Shown here: positions 1-12,977 of the stretch, piece after piece
Numbering within the stretch: position 1 is the first letter of the stretch
Layout of the letters: every line of letters begins with the position of its first letter
From: Lentinula raphanica
Taxonomy: Eukaryota > Basidiomycota > Agaricomycetes > Agaricales > Omphalotaceae
Assembly (NCBI GenBank): GCA_027919835.1
Contig: JANVFP010000021.1
Location: 248,001 to 312,000, forward strand
Direction of reading: 5' to 3'
Length of the DNA stretch: 64,000 nucleotides
Notes under the pieces: generated by a model
What the model was told of the DNA's origin: nothing
What the model saw: only the letters and a program-made list of their open reading frames with translations
The model's database searches: none
Translations under genes and position numbers: made by a program

Positions 1-1503
1 TATATAACATGTAATTACCCTCTTTTGACTTGGCAATACAGAGACGATACGATGTCACCAGCGGTATTCAAACATTTCAGGTAGCTTGGATATCAAAAGC
101 CTCGGCTGCTCAGCGTGCAGGACGTGCAGGACGTACCGGTCCAGGTCATTGTTATCGTCTATATTCTTCCGCCCTCTACGAGCACCACTTTGATCAGTTT
201 ACAAAACCCGAAATCCTCCGAATGCCTATCGATGGAGTTGTTCTACAGATGAAAGGCATGCACATCGACGCAGTCGTCAACTTTCCCTTTCCTACTCCCC
301 CCGACCGTATCAGCCTGCAAAAGGCAGAGAAGATACTCCGTTACCTGGGTGCGCTGGATACGTTTGGCCAAATCACTGAGCTGGGAAAGACCATGTCGAT
401 GTTTCCATTGTCGCCTCGGTTTTCGAGAATGCTTGTTAGTGGACAACAGCACAAATGCTTGTCATATGTTATTGCAATCGTCTCTGCACTGTCAGTCGGG
501 GACCCTTTCTTGCACGAGGAGGCGCTGCTGACTTCGGCAGTTGGGGACGACCAAACTGACGACGAGGTACCTACACATCTCACAAGCGCTGCTGTACGGA
601 CCAAGGAAGCTCTCAGGTTACGCCGTAAGAAATATTTTACGTCTCAACACGTGGGGAATCTCATTCTATAAAATAAATCAAAGATTGCTCACAAGATATC
701 TTGTAGACTCATTCATCTCTGGGAGGATTCACAAGTGATATCTTTCGAATATTATCTGTTGTGGGCGCTTATGAGTATGCTGGTGGGGGTGCTGAGTTCT
801 GCACGGAGCATTTTGTGCGACCGAAGGTATGGTCCTCTATGTTTTTTCAACAATTTCCATTCACCGAGGATCAGGCTATGGAAGAAGTACACAAGCTGAG
901 AGCGCAGATTAGTAACATTGTGCAAGCAAACTTTCCCGGCATAGACACTGGTTTTGTCCCAAATTTAAATCCTCCCAATGATTTACAGGTCAGTGGATTG
1001 CTTTCGCTGCCTGATCTATATCCGTGCTCAGGTATGCTTAGATGAAAGTCCTGAAACAGCTGTTGACCGCTGCTTTCATTGATCAAGTGGCTGTCCGAAA
1101 AGAACGAATCGGCAAGAATGCAAAAGGAACACAGTATGCTTCTGCTCAAGGTGTTGCCTACAGAGCCCTCGGGATTACTGAAGATGTCTTTATACATCCT
1201 TCATCCGTGTTATTCAAAACTTCCCCGCCTGATTATCTCATATTCCATGAGGTAGTACGAACAAGCCAGGTTTGGATCAAAGGTGAGATTCATTCAATGT
1301 CCGCTTAATACAGGAAAGCTACTGACCAAGCCCAAGGGCTTACTGTCATCAATCCAGTGTGGTTATCATCTTTAGGCAAATCATCACTCTGCACGTTCTC
1401 AAAACCAACGAAAAACAATGCGGGAGTTCTCATGGTGGTACCCCGTTTCGGTCCAGATGCTTGGGAGTTGCCACCTATCAAGGCAAACACATACTCAAAA
1501 TAA
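1..1503 (+). CDS. ECM16: DEAH-box RNA helicase Dhr1/Ecm16 (DHX37), 3' part only
   Basis: The 5' part lies outside the window. Coding resumes after an intron acceptor near base 42 and ends at TAA 1501-1503. The protein shows helicase motif VI (QRAGRAGRTGPGHCYRLY), then the winged-helix/HA2 region (EILRMPIDGVVLQMK, NFPFPTPP, LGALD), then the OB-fold region (DVFIHPSSVLF, PDYLIFHEVVRTSQ), the usual C-terminal order in DEAH helicases. The match to DHX37/Dhr1 rather than the splicing DEAH helicases rests on the FCTEHFVRPKAMEEVHKLRAQ segment and the LTAAFIDQVAVRK segment. Family role: release of U3 snoRNA from pre-18S rRNA in the nucleolus. Several short introns interrupt the gene, for example one starting near 826 (GTATGG) and ending near 873. 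The frame stays open across the inferred joins, so it looks intact. Confidence 0.9.
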
Positions 1504-1732
1504 TTGTTCGAAATTCCAATTAGTTCATTCATGGAAAATAGGATATGTATCGCACATATAACTTATACTAGTAAACATATTGGTGGTTAAAGAGAATGCC
1601 AAATGATAATGTAGCACACAGTAGCACACTGTCAGAAAATGTCATTTGAAATTGAACATGGAAATTGTCAGATTTGTCCTTGTTTGTCCTTGGACTCACA
1701 AATGCCCCTCAGTAGAACTCTGCTTGACTACC

Positions 1733-3408
1733 ATGTCCCATCTACCACAGGAGCTGATTGACCGTTTCATCGACGAAGCCCAGGATTCCGTTAACGATCT
1801 CAAGGTTCTATCTCTTGTTGGCAGGTCATGGCTACACCGAGCTCGCTATCATCTCTTTCCCTCTCTTGTCCTTATCCCTCAGGATCTGCAGGCCATCCGT
1901 GATCACTACGCCGACCTGCAGCGTAGAGCGTCTCTCCTATACATCATAGATCGTGATGACTATCTGACCCTAAATGACAAAGATTATATGCGTTCACCAC
2001 TTGCCGGAAATCCTCAGTCTACACAGTCGTTCTTATCTTCTATCACAAACACTCTTCCTTATGTCCGAGGACTACGTCTGGCATCCTACGTTCGAATAGG
2101 TAGGCAAGTACAACCGGCGACGGAATACTTCCATCGTTGGCTTGGACATAGGGGTGATTATCCTACTTCGCATTGCAGAGACAGGTCATCATTGTTGAAC
2201 GAATATTTTCGAGAGAGGCAGAAGGCTCTATGGGACGCCATTGATCTACCTTGGGGAAGTGGTACAGGCATTCATGCATTACCATTCAGGAATCTGAGGT
2301 CCCTTGTCATTCACTGGAGTGTATTCAGCTGGACGCCGCCTCCAGAGCATGGACAAGTTGTGGGGCTAACGAACCCAAATCATTGGCCAGCATTTCAGCT
2401 AGCAATGCTGATCCAAGCCAACGCCGATACTCTAGATCATGTTTCGATCCGTGGTTATCCTGGATTCCGGTTCAAGCAATATGATTCGACCCTAATTGAA
2501 GATATTCTGCTGGATCTTATCACTAAAAGTGCCCCAAACCTTCGATCGTTGTCTCTTGGAGGTCTACAAGACCCATACATTCCACAGATCCACGCATCCG
2601 AACCTGAAGAGTCTGATGACTCCCTATCAGGAAGTCGGCTGCTATATCCTTCAGGGGATGAAGTACCATATGCCATGCTCGATGACAATTCTCTGCCACA
2701 AACCTTCACTAGTCCCTCCCTGGAATGCCTCTTCATCCAAGGCTTCACCTCAGAATCCACCATTTTGATTGAAGATGCTATTTTTAATCATGGTGTATTC
2801 TCAGTGAGAAGCCCAAGTTACCTTGGTCTATCTTCGATGCCACAGAATTATGACTACATGTTCATGTTTTCAAAGGTACAAGGAAACTTGACTCATTTGA
2901 GTCTTGATCTCAATGATACAAGTCAGTCTGCCTTGCCTCAATCTGCTTTCTCAATCCTCATCTCTTATCAGCTTGCAACCTCAACCTCAAGTTTTGTTCC
3001 TTCCCAAAACTAGAATCCTTACAGCTCTTGTTACATTCCACATACCTGACTTGGAGCAACCTTCATGACATGATTGAATCTTTGTCCGAAAATGTTTATC
3101 ACCTAGATGGATCACTGCCTGTTGTTCAAGAAGTCAAATTGCTACATGTCTCATTGGAAGGGCATAGTCCAATTCCCTCTATGGAATCGAGGAGTTTTCT
3201 GTATCATGCATCAGTGGATGAACTGCTTGAGAAGTTGGTTTGCATGCCTTCCGAGCTACCAGAATCAGTGGGAAGAACTCGAGTGGACAAGATTACAATG
3301 GATTTGTCAGAGAATATACTTGCAGACATGTTGCCAATAACTTATGGGACAGGACATCTCAAGGAGGGAAAGACAAACTACTGGTGGTACAAACCTGCAT
3401 ATCTGTAG
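1733..3408 (+). CDS. F-box / leucine-rich repeat protein
   Basis: Two exons, 1733-2921 and 2972-3408, joined by a 50-nt GT-AG intron that restores the frame (the exon-1 frame stops at 3011-3013). The product is 541 residues. Its start MSHLPQELIDRFIDEAQD is a typical Agaricomycete F-box opening, followed by a tryptophan-containing F-box helix (LKVLSLVGRSWLHRARYHLF) and scattered LRR-like segments (LRSLVIHW, LRSLSLGGL, LTHLSLDLN, FPKLESLQLL). An upstream in-frame ATG at 1646 would add 29 residues without F-box character, so I prefer 1733. By family, it is probably a substrate adaptor of an SCF ubiquitin ligase; the substrate is unknown. These families are large and fast-evolving in mushrooms, so no orthologue can be named. 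Confidence 0.85.
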
Positions 3409-3846
3409 CAAACTGGCATACAACAACATACAACTTGAATAGCTAGATTGAATAGTATCATCATTGTACTACTGCTCAGTTTAAATACTAACTGCTCAGT
3501 GCACAATGATACAAGGCTAGAGCATGTTAAGTGACTTTACTCCAGGATCAACATGCCATATTTCAGGTTGAAGCAGATTTGGATGGTTTTTCATATGCCT
3601 CATGCACCGCTAGAGTCCAGTGGCCTCGAAATCGCCAACCTCAAGTATTATATCCAAGACGCCATAACAATAGAGATACAGATACATACATGCACAGGTT
3701 AGTTACTAGTAGTCATACAGTTTACTGAATTACGATACGAATGTTAATGCAATGATAAGTTGAGATCTAGAGAAAGAATGTTGATGCGGGTGACGAGATA
3801 CAAGTAGCTCGATTATGGACGCTGAGTAGCATATGAGCAACATACT
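3409..3846. other. Convergent intergenic gap, F-box gene to SEN1
   Basis: This 438-bp stretch lies between two convergent stop codons and should hold both 3' UTRs. It contains an imperfect inverted repeat (GTATCATCATTGT near 3456 against ACAATGATAC near 3503) and a 65-codon ORF at 3531-3728 that resembles nothing known to me. I see no gene. Confidence 0.5.
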
Positions 3847-6800
3847 TCACTGGAATGCAGTAAGACCCACTTTGTTCTTGTTTTTAGGTATGAATAACGA
3901 AGGTCCTTGTTTGGGCCGTTTGCGTGGAGGGGGAACCGCTGTATTGCTCGTGGACGAAGTGGATGGCTTAGGTTCTTGGACATGAGAGGTTCTGACTACG
4001 TCGTCCAGTTTCCTTTTGCCTTTCTTCTCATCAAGTGGGAGGTCATCTACAGTCGGATGTTCGGAAGATGTAACCTTTGGTGTACTGCTCGAGGCTGCTG
4101 CTCTCAACTCTTTCGGCGTCAAAAGATCTGGAGGTGGAGGTAAAGTCGACACTTGAGCAGTCTTTGCCTGCTTAGACTTTCGAGGGGAAGACCCTGTCGT
4201 TGTGATGGTAGAAGGTGCGGTAAAGTAGGATACATCAACCTTCGGCAGGCGTCAGTGATATCATTCAGTATGGTGTTCAGATAAGTACGAACTTCGGTAA
4301 GAACATTCCTGTCCCTCGCATCTGCCGCGATATCCTTCCAAGTGTCATTGCTGCGTTCAAGAGTTGCCGCATTACCGAGTATAAAGAGAGAGGATTTCGC
4401 TCGAGTGATAGCAACGTTCATGCGACGAATGTCTACGATGAAATTGAGCGAGAGTAGTATAGGCAGTAGCGTCAGCAAACGAACCTTTGACGTGACCGAT
4501 GCTGACTATTCCTGGCCCTGCTCGAACACAGGAAAGTATGATGACATCTTTTTCCTGTCCCTGGAAGCCATCGACGGTTCTGAAATCTACCTGACTGAGG
4601 ATGTCGCGGCCAAATCTTTGTTCAAAGGCGACCTTCAGCTCTCGAATTTGCGCGCTGTACATGGACACAACGCCAACTCGAGAACTGAAATCCACGGAAG
4701 GGAAATCTTTCCTCAGACGATTAAACAAAGCGACTGCAACATCAACTTCGGCTTTGTTCTTGAGTGAACGTCCGCTGGATTCCTCCAACCCAACCTTGAC
4801 ATTGAAAAATCGATACGTCCCAAGCTTCGAGTGAGTATGCCACGGTTGCACTGTCTTTGTATCCATATCAGGACCATCACGAAGTCGATTATTATAGAAA
4901 ATGCGGCTGGGAAGTTGGCTGATATCAGGATGCATACGGTATTGGATGCTGAGTAGATGGACAGCATCTGGACGCTGTTTCTGGAGTCGTACAAACAACG
5001 ATTGGTTGTAATGGTATTTCGACGCCTGCAGGGCTCTTGAGAGAGAAATACTAAGTTGATAGTCGAAGATTACTTACCTCCATTGAGATGACAGTGGGGG
5101 AAGCTGCTGTGGGTCACCCACCATAACACATGAGCGGCATTTATATCTTAATGGTATCAAGGAACTGAGTTCTATAGCTTGTGCAGCCTCATCGATGATG
5201 ACCATCTCGAATTCGTACTGCTCCAGATTTTCATGACCAGTACCAGAAAGCGTACTGCAAATGACATCTGCTTCTCGTAGAACCTCGTCTCGAGCTCTAC
5301 GACGAGCTGTGTCCATCTTACGCGATTCCGAGGTGCGTTTATCTCGAAGAGCGTCTAGACGTTGCCTCAAACTGGTCACCTTGATCGTCATTTGTTTGAC
5401 TTCTAATTCAAGAGAATCTGAGTGAGAAGCACTGTCGCGAAGCTTTTGAAGCTCCTGGATCTTGTTCTGTCGCAGGTTTTTGAGGTTTTGAAACTCCTGA
5501 CGAGCCGCAACCATCTCCTTCGTGGTTTCGTTTGACTCCGATTGATCTTCCGGACCAAGTTTCTCTTCAATCAGAGAGTCCAGGGAGACCTCCTTAACGT
5601 TAGCACCTATCGATTGAGCGGCACCTGTGCGCACGATCTTTAAGGAACGATATTTATCTTTCAACCGGTAGACTATTTCGTCGATCGCTGCATTGCTGGG
5701 GGCACAGAGGAGGACTTTGCGTTTTTCGGCGGTCTTCAAAGGGCCGGAAGCTTGCGTTTGTAACAAAGCTGATATAAGGGCACAGATAGTTGACGTTTTA
5801 CCTGTGCCTGGAGGACTGGAGAGATATCAGAATGTATCCAGATCACATAGAAACATAGAAATGGATATCAGTTCTTACCCTTGGATCAGCACAAAACCGT
5901 CACTTTGTAAAGCATTGACGATCGCTTTCGCTTGTGGTTCATTGACCTGATATTTCTCCGTTATTCGCTTGACTTCTTGATCGTCTACTGTTACGGGCAG
6001 AGCTAGATATGGACGGAGAATTCGATCCGCAAAATCATAGTGTTGTGCTGCAACCAACGCCGCATATTCTCGATGCAGTGTACTCAAACTAGGTACAATA
6101 GTCAGTTCATAACGCGATGGAGGACCAAGTGAGAGACAGCGTGCACCTGAACACCTTGCAAATTGTCCATTGACTTTGGATTTGAAGACCAGGATCTGGA
6201 GTGCCAGGAGGAAAATAGCAACGTAAACCTGCTTCAGCTGGAATGTTTGCTGGACGCCTGAAGGTGAGCGCTTTGGCGAGAATAGTACTCTTGCCCTCCG
6301 TTTGTCGAAGTAGGACAATATCGTTCTCGGTCAAGAACCAGTCTCTGCGTAAATCACCAACAAATACCACCTCAAGGTCAGCCCATTGACCATTGTAGAG
6401 CCTTGATGTAACCTTGCACGGGTAGCTCTCTGGAGGCTCATCTTTAGATTGGAGTAACTGGGCCCAGCATTCCATGAGCAGGAGTGGTTCGAAGACAGCT
6501 CTATAATGACTGAAATCGGAGAAGGTGTCCGGAATACTGTATAATCGCCATTCGGTTTTCGGAGGGAATGGGCCATCATGTTGGTAATTCCATGATAATA
6601 GGGTTCTATGAAGTTCTGAAATGTCAGGCTTGAATCGCAGAGCCTTTTGGCGTGCTTCATCCCGTTTCTGAAGTCGTACTTCTTGAGCGTTCCGTTCGAG
6701 GTGTGGTAATTCCAGAATCTTAACTTGTCGTCGTCTTTCTACTTGTTTCCGGATCTTTGGTGACTGCTGCATCTTGGCCAAACCGGCCATGAGAGTTCCC

Positions 6801-9800
6801 TGACTCTCTTCCTCAGCGCTCTCTTCCGAAGACGAATTAGACTCATCCTTTTCACCGCGCGAAGGTTTAGGCGCAAGAGAAGCTTGCGACCGGTGTTGGA
6901 CGGTCCCAGAAGATTTGCGAAACTTGGGAATCGTATGGGCAGCGTCTAATCGTTCCTGGTCGGTCGCAGAAAACTGACTTGACTTGGACTTCGAAGATGA
7001 TGCGGGCAGACCTTTAGTGCTAATAATCGAGCTGGTCGAGCTAGATTTCGATCTGACTTCAGATTTGACTTTCTTCTGGAGTTCAGAAGAACCCTTGGGC
7101 AGCTTCGGGGGTTTGGCTATTTCCACTATTTCAACGTCATCTTCGTCAAACGAGGCCAGGGCGGCCTCCAGAGATAGAAGTTTGGCTCGGTCTAAATGGC
7201 AGGTAATCGAAGAGCCCTCCCGTTTCCGTACGTCAGCCACTTGCTTGGTGAGTTTTTGAAGCACTTCCTGCTGAGGTGGGTTCTGTTTTTCTCGGAACAA
7301 GTCGAGGAGCATTTGGATAAGGGTACAAGACTGATGGAGCAACTCCTCGTCCGTTAACCGCAACCACCGAGAAAGTTCGGCTAATATTTCGTGTAGATCA
7401 ACCAACATGCGTTTCTCGATTTTTGAGGGATCGGGATTCGCAGAGGCGGTCGTAGCAGCGGACTCAAAATCAGCCCGTTCTCCCAAGAGATCACGCGCGA
7501 AGATGAGAGCGTCTCGCATCCATTCCGTCATCACTTCGCTCTTGTAGTACTGGGACCAAGACGGCGTTCGTTTGAATATTACCATGATGGACTTGCACAT
7601 TAGAGTCCACAGTTCCTCCACTCGTCGTCCTGGCCCATCTGGTCGATTAGAGTCTGGTCGCTGAAGTAGTCCACCATGCTTGGAGCCGAGTATTCCAATG
7701 ATATCGGTGAAACAGCGAACTAATGATTTAGACAAACTGCATGCCTCCGGTATTCTAGGAGCATAGTCGTTGAAGACTTTGAGAAGCTCGAAGCTACCGT
7801 CGAAAGATTCCTGGCAGTGGTTATCAAATAGCCATAGGAAGCATTCCCTTCGTCCATCTGAACCATCATCGTCAGCTTGTGTAACGATCCCCATTGCCCC
7901 ACCACGCAAGTCATCCACGGGAGAGAGCATCAACTTGACGACATCTTTGGCCACGCCTGGATGCCGCAAAAGCTGAGGGGCTGCGATAGACATCTCATAT
8001 CCCGACGTGAGCTCTGAGAATCCACTCCTGATGATTTCTAGAGAACGATTCACAGAATCGAGCAGAGCGGATAAACCGGGGAATTGCAATGCAGGCGCAA
8101 AGGAGCTCTTGAGGATGCTATCTAGGTGGGAGGCCGATGCTAGCACTGAAAGGATCGAGGCAACGCCCTGTGTATCACTGGGTCGAAGATGGACGTAAAT
8201 CTTCTTCCATATTTGTTCCCGGATAACTAGAGGTGTCATGCTATCTCTCCCATCGTCGTGGACCCGAGGTTTGGACCCATCCTTTTCGGCTTTTTTGAGA
8301 GAGAGAGCAAGAACAACGGTGGAGCGGGATATAGCATCGTGGATATTACGAAGATCTTGCAGTAGATACGTGTGTATCAAGTCGCGAGTGACTTCCCGTG
8401 CAGTTTTCCATTCCACTCCTTGGTGAGATTGCGCGAAAGCTACTGTCACTAGTGCTTCCGCATGGATATCCAAGGCATTCGCTACAGCAAGGCCACCATG
8501 AGAATTTTGGCCTTTGAGTAACTGCCCGATGACTGCTTAATGACAGTTGGACAAGAGAGGTTGGTTGACTCACTCGAGAAGCGCAAGCTACAATTATAGG
8601 GCGGGTACTCTTGAATCGGTCATGTTGTAATTCTTCGTACATGAAATCTGCGATCTTGGCTATCACTTCCGTATATACCGGCTGGTCACGAATAGTGAGC
8701 AAAAATTCGGGTAGCCAGTTAAAGAACCAAGGATTTTTTTCTGATGAGAGATCATCCTCGACGAGAAACGTATCTAAGTATGGATTATCTTTGAAAGCAT
8801 CGAAGACTACTTGGGGATACTCTGGGCCCTCTCCGTGCCAGATGTCTTTTCCTAAACGCTTTAGGATAAGAGTGAAGCACTGAAGGACCGTTTTGAACTC
8901 TATACCGAATCAGAGTGAGCCTATAACGAATAAAAGCGGTAGAACTACTAACCAACACCGTGATCGTGAAGATGGCCAGTGACCATATGTCGAATATCCA
9001 CACGTCGAGATGAGCGGTACATTATATGTGTTGGATGTAATAGACGCAGCACCATGTAGAAGGATTTCCACAAAGTGACCGCATCCGAAACAAGGGATAT
9101 CGGAGTAGCAAGTTGTACTTTTGGAGAAGTGAAAAGCGATAATATCACTTCCAGCGCTTGATTATATGGAAGTGAGGAAGCATCGTCTTGGGATATAGGA
9201 ACGACAGTGCATCGGGACGCAAGCTTCACGGCCCATTCCCTGAGAGTGACGTTGCCGTGCATCATGAGGACTAGCATAGCAGGAGGGATATAATTCATCG
9301 GCCAGTCAGACGGTAAACGAGGTAAAGGAGTCTGTGCTAAAAATGCTTGTATCCGAGCGTCTTGAAAAACTTGAAAGTTGCATATCATACGATACAGGAT
9401 GGGAGTAGGGATATGAGTTGGATCTTCCCAGCCGGGAGGTTCTGAGACTTGGGAGAGGATATGATTCAGTTCCCAATTGTTGAAGGATTCCCAGAACGCG
9501 CCGATTATATGGTCAGGAAATGCACCAAAATATCTGAAACGATCTGTGGATATGTTTGGGAAATGAAAGCTCGAAATAGCGCCACTCACGAGTGCCTAGA
9601 GCTGACCTTTGCTTTTTCAAACCCAAGAACACACTCACTACATGCCACCAGACAGTCATTCAGCCATCCTTTCCATGTTTCGACTTTAGGACTGCTGTAG
9701 GCGAACAACCTCAAAAGGAACACAGCTGCTTCTCTTGTCAATGACTCTGCATGTCGGCAGAACCAGTGGATTTTCGTGTTTTGTGTGGTCGAACGCCGCA

Positions 9801-9924
9801 GATACGCGTAAATTGTTTCAAGCTCAGCCTCTTGAACAAGTTCACTGTTCCTGGGAGTGTCATGCAACCGTTGCAAAAGGTCTTTGACGGCAGTCTCAGC
9901 GGCCACTCGTGGCAGACCGGTCAT
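3847..9924 (-). CDS. SEN1: Sen1 superfamily 1 RNA/DNA helicase (senataxin homologue)
   Basis: A minus-strand gene of about 6 kb, start 9924, stop 3847, estimated at 1,850-1,900 residues over roughly ten exons. The N-terminal two thirds is a long helical region with the weak HEAT-like character of Sen1, followed by a low-complexity Ser/Lys linker. The helicase core follows: motif I GPPGTGKTST (split by an intron near 5820-5880), DEAAQA (motif II), GDPQQLPPLSSQ, SIQYRMHP, TVDGFQGQEKDVIILS, and RRMNVAITRAKSSLFILG (motif VI). The basic, proline-rich tail is reached through a 53-nt intron (4240-4292), which restores the frame. The first intron also restores the frame if the acceptor follows TTTCAG. 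Family role: transcription termination of non-coding RNAs and R-loop removal. It starts 272 bp from the divergent translin start. Confidence 0.93.
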
Positions 9925-10196
9925 TCAGCGACGAAGAAAGAAGGAGAAAACGGTTGTCAGAGATATACAGGATAAAGACAAGAACAGACAAGAACTTGAA
10001 GCCTAAGGTCGCCACCGAAATGTTGGGCACGTGGTCGATGACTCACCTGCTCGACGTTTGGCAAAGCGATCTACCACTGCCTCGGACTCCTTCCACACCA
10101 TATACCACCATCGAAAATTCTATACATTCTGACTAGCGTCCATCGCGTCTAGGGATATCTGAAGAGTATTCACTGCACATTTCCTCTTTCATCAAC
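9925..10196. promoter_or_regulatory. Shared divergent promoter, SEN1 / translin
   Basis: A 272-bp gap between two start codons facing away from each other. It must hold both promoters and 5' UTRs. I see no clear TATA box or known operator. Confidence 0.5.
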
Positions 10197-11209
10197 ATGG
10201 ACTCTCAAACTCTGGACAACCTCAACCAAATGTTGGACCACGAATCCGATATCAGAGAGGTAGCGTAAAACGCTCATTTTGCGGAATTTCTGTGATGCAA
10301 GCAGTTGATGTAGAGAATCAGGGAGCAAGTGAACGAATTTGATAAGAAAACACGAACAGTAGTAGGCATATTGAGCAAAATACATTCGACACATTCCGAA
10401 TCAAGTATGGCTGTCACGATTACTACGATTTTGACCTTCGCAGATTGATCCTTTCCTAGTGCCTTCGCTCATCGAAACCGCACAACCAGTCATTCATAGC
10501 TTCAGTGAGACGATCACTACGCTCGCTTCTATAATCCCCCCCAACCAATTTTGGCGCTGGAAGGATATGTGGTGTAATTCATTACGCACCGCGGTATTTG
10601 CAGCAGTCCTTTCAGAGTATCTAACGAAAGGAATTCTTCTTTCTCTGGAAAGTACCAGCGCTATTCTAGGCAGTGAGTATACCATGAAATTTGATCATGA
10701 ATTGACTTGAACTGTTGATAACACTGTTATCAGTGCAGGAAGAATGGCATGATCGCGTGCATCTTGCAGTGGAAGATTATCTTCATGGTTTAATCACAAT
10801 GGTCAACGAATTAGTATGTGTCTGCTTTCATGAAGGGATATTTGCTCATCTTGTGTGTTTCAAAGTCCCGTCTAGCCGTGAATGCTGTGATACTGGGAGA
10901 TTTCGAAGAACCGCTCAAGATCTCGGCATTCGTGAAAGAAGTTTTTCTAGGATTCTCAATGGTCAGTTCGACGCATCTCTTGAATGACTTGTGAACGCAA
11001 ATTACCCATACCTAGCTCAATCTCAAAAACGATACTCTACGTCGAAGGTTCGACAGTCTGAAGTATGATATGAAAAAAATCGAAGAAGGTTTGTGTGCTC
11101 TCCTGGATGACTGAAGACTCAGGCTGAATGCTTCATAGTCGTATATGATGTCTCCTTGAGGAAATTAGTCGTGAAAGAACCACCAGTGCCTGCAAAGCCG
11201 ACCAGTTAG
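10197..11209 (+). CDS. TSN: Translin
   Basis: Start ATG 10197 and stop TAG 11207-11209, about 230 residues over six or so exons. The first two introns resolve cleanly: 10260-10313 and 10405-10459, giving LDHESDIRE-RIREQVNEFDKKTR and SES-MPSLIETAQP. Later exons carry the hallmark translin segments (LAVNAVILGDFEEPLKISAFVKEVF, LNLKNDTLRRRFDSLKYDMKKIEEVVYDVSLRKL). The protein is all-helical and forms octamers that bind single-stranded DNA and RNA. With TRAX it makes the C3PO endoribonuclease; no TRAX gene is present in this window. Length and motif order are normal for the family. Confidence 0.95.
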
Positions 11210-11551
11210 TAAATTATAATTCAAACTCCGGTGGAAGGCTGTGGAGACTAATCAGCGAAGGAGTTGTTGTACTCTTTTTGTGTAGTACACGATTGTATAC
11301 CGTTGTATCAGAAGTACAAAGCTAGAGCCACAGTAGCAACACAGCAGGCCACAGCAAGCCACGGCTCTGACCAAATACCAGCGCTTGTTGAGTCACAATA
11401 CACAAGTGTACACATCACGGGGGTTTAAAATTTGTTTCGATCAAAGTTCGGAAGGTTTGACGTAAACTTCAATCTTGAAGTAATACTGCCTCCTCCCTCT
11501 TTCCTTCATTGATGTATCTAGGCCTTAGGCCCACTTGTATCAGACATCTTC
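11210..11551. other. Intergenic, translin 3' UTR and SGF29 promoter
   Basis: This 342-bp gap contains a short AGAGCC...GGCTCT inverted repeat near 11330-11370, which could form a weak hairpin. A short upstream ORF begins at ATG 11512 and overlaps the SGF29 start in another frame. There are no other features. Confidence 0.5.
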
Positions 11552-12977
11552 ATGAGTAGGAGACAAGGTATGCTCCTTCGTCCAGCGTCTTCCGAAGGTA
11601 GGTACTGCCTGATTTTTCTTGTTAACCGATCAAAACGAGAATGATTACTATAACTCACTCTTTCCACGGACCTGACGAATCTAACGAGTGTTTTTCGCAG
11701 AAATAGAATGTTGGAATCATGCGGCTGCATCGCTTCAAACACTGTCTGCAACTTACTCTGGCCCGGACACCATTGGCAGAGTGAATCGTCTCATATCTGC
11801 ATGGCCCGCAGATGATACTTTACCCGCCGAAGGCTTAGATAGTGTGAAAGCGATCTACAAGAAACTGGTATCAGGTTTAGAAGAGATACGACTGACTTCC
11901 GAGAAAGAAATCAAGTTGGTTTGATTTTTAGCTACTGTGGATTCTCAATTCTCATCATAGCTCAAATGTTCATCTGAACACAGGGCGATAGACAATGCTA
12001 TGGAGCAACTCGGCATCCTGATAGCTCTCAGGAAAGCGCCAGAACTTGTTTCACAAGGTAATCTCGGTGGTTCATACCGTGGCAAAAACCAGACTGTAGG
12101 TGACACGTTTACTTAGACAAACGCAATAAACGCCCTAGGGCGGCCTCTCCCTCGGCCGGTGGCACCCCTGTGCCGCAAGTAGCACCTGCGCCTGGAAGCA
12201 TTAATCGCGTTTCAATCACGCTCCCAGCGCGCAACGGTTCGTCCGTTCCACCTGCAGGTATCGCACTGCCTCGAGAACCAAAGGCTCGACGGGAAGCTTT
12301 GGCAAGACAGCTACCTTTACAAGAAGGTCGACAGGTGGCATTCCACCCACCACCCAACAAGGGCAATAATGCTGTCGCTGAATCTGACGATAACAATTGG
12401 ATCCTTGCAGTTGTTGACAAGTGTATCAATGGTGATAAGAACAGGTCTGTCTTAACAACATACTGAGTTTTCTATGCACCTTTCCTGATTGATCTTGTGT
12501 TGCGTCCTACTAGATACGAAGTGCACGATCCAGAGTCTGTCCCCATTTCGTAAGTCGACAGCTACGATATCAAGCAAGCTGCATCCTTATATGTATTTCC
12601 TAGGCGTTTTAACACGACCTTGCGGTCAATAATTCCACTTCCGGATCCGAATGCACCTGCGGGAAGCCCATCGAGTCTGAGTGCATACCGAGAATTCCCT
12701 GTTGGGTCTACGGTTCTAGCACTATATCCTGACACCAGCTGTTTCTATCGAGCTGAAGTGGTGGCAACGCCGACTGACACTGCCGCTCCGTCTGTTAGGG
12801 TGAGTCGGGTCACTAGCCAATCAGGCCTATCATGCTGTCCACTAGTTCTTACATTTTTGCCACTAGTCGGACACCCCTTACGCGCCGACATACAGAGTCA
12901 AATTCGAAGATGACGACAATCAGGAGCTTGTAGTGCAGGCCCAGTGGGTCGTTGAATGGCCGGGAGGTCAGCGTTGA
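11552..12977 (+). CDS. SGF29: SAGA complex subunit Sgf29 (tandem Tudor)
   Basis: Start ATG 11552; a 103-nt first intron (11598-11700) leads into EIECWNHAAASLQTLSATYSG, and the stop TGA is at 12975-12977. The C-terminal half is the Sgf29 tandem Tudor domain: GRQVAFHPP, NWILAVVDKCI, YEVHDPES, the second half with FPVGSTVLALYPDTSCFYRAEVVATP, then YRVKFEDD and VVEWP. The aromatic cage residues expected to read H3K4me2/3 fall in the FYRAEVV/YPDT region. Family role: it recruits SAGA (Gcn5 acetyltransferase) to methylated H3K4 promoters. The middle section is a basic Pro/Ala-rich linker. A short upstream ORF overlapping the start codon may lower translation (inference). Confidence 0.92.

Noticed and set aside
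1646..1732. Upstream ATG of the F-box/LRR gene
   Set aside because: The 29 added residues do not fit the F-box start; ATG 1733 gives the family's usual beginning.
4342..4767. A 141-codon plus-strand ORF within SEN1
   Set aside because: It lies antisense to the conserved Sen1 helicase exons and is explained by codon bias of the real gene.
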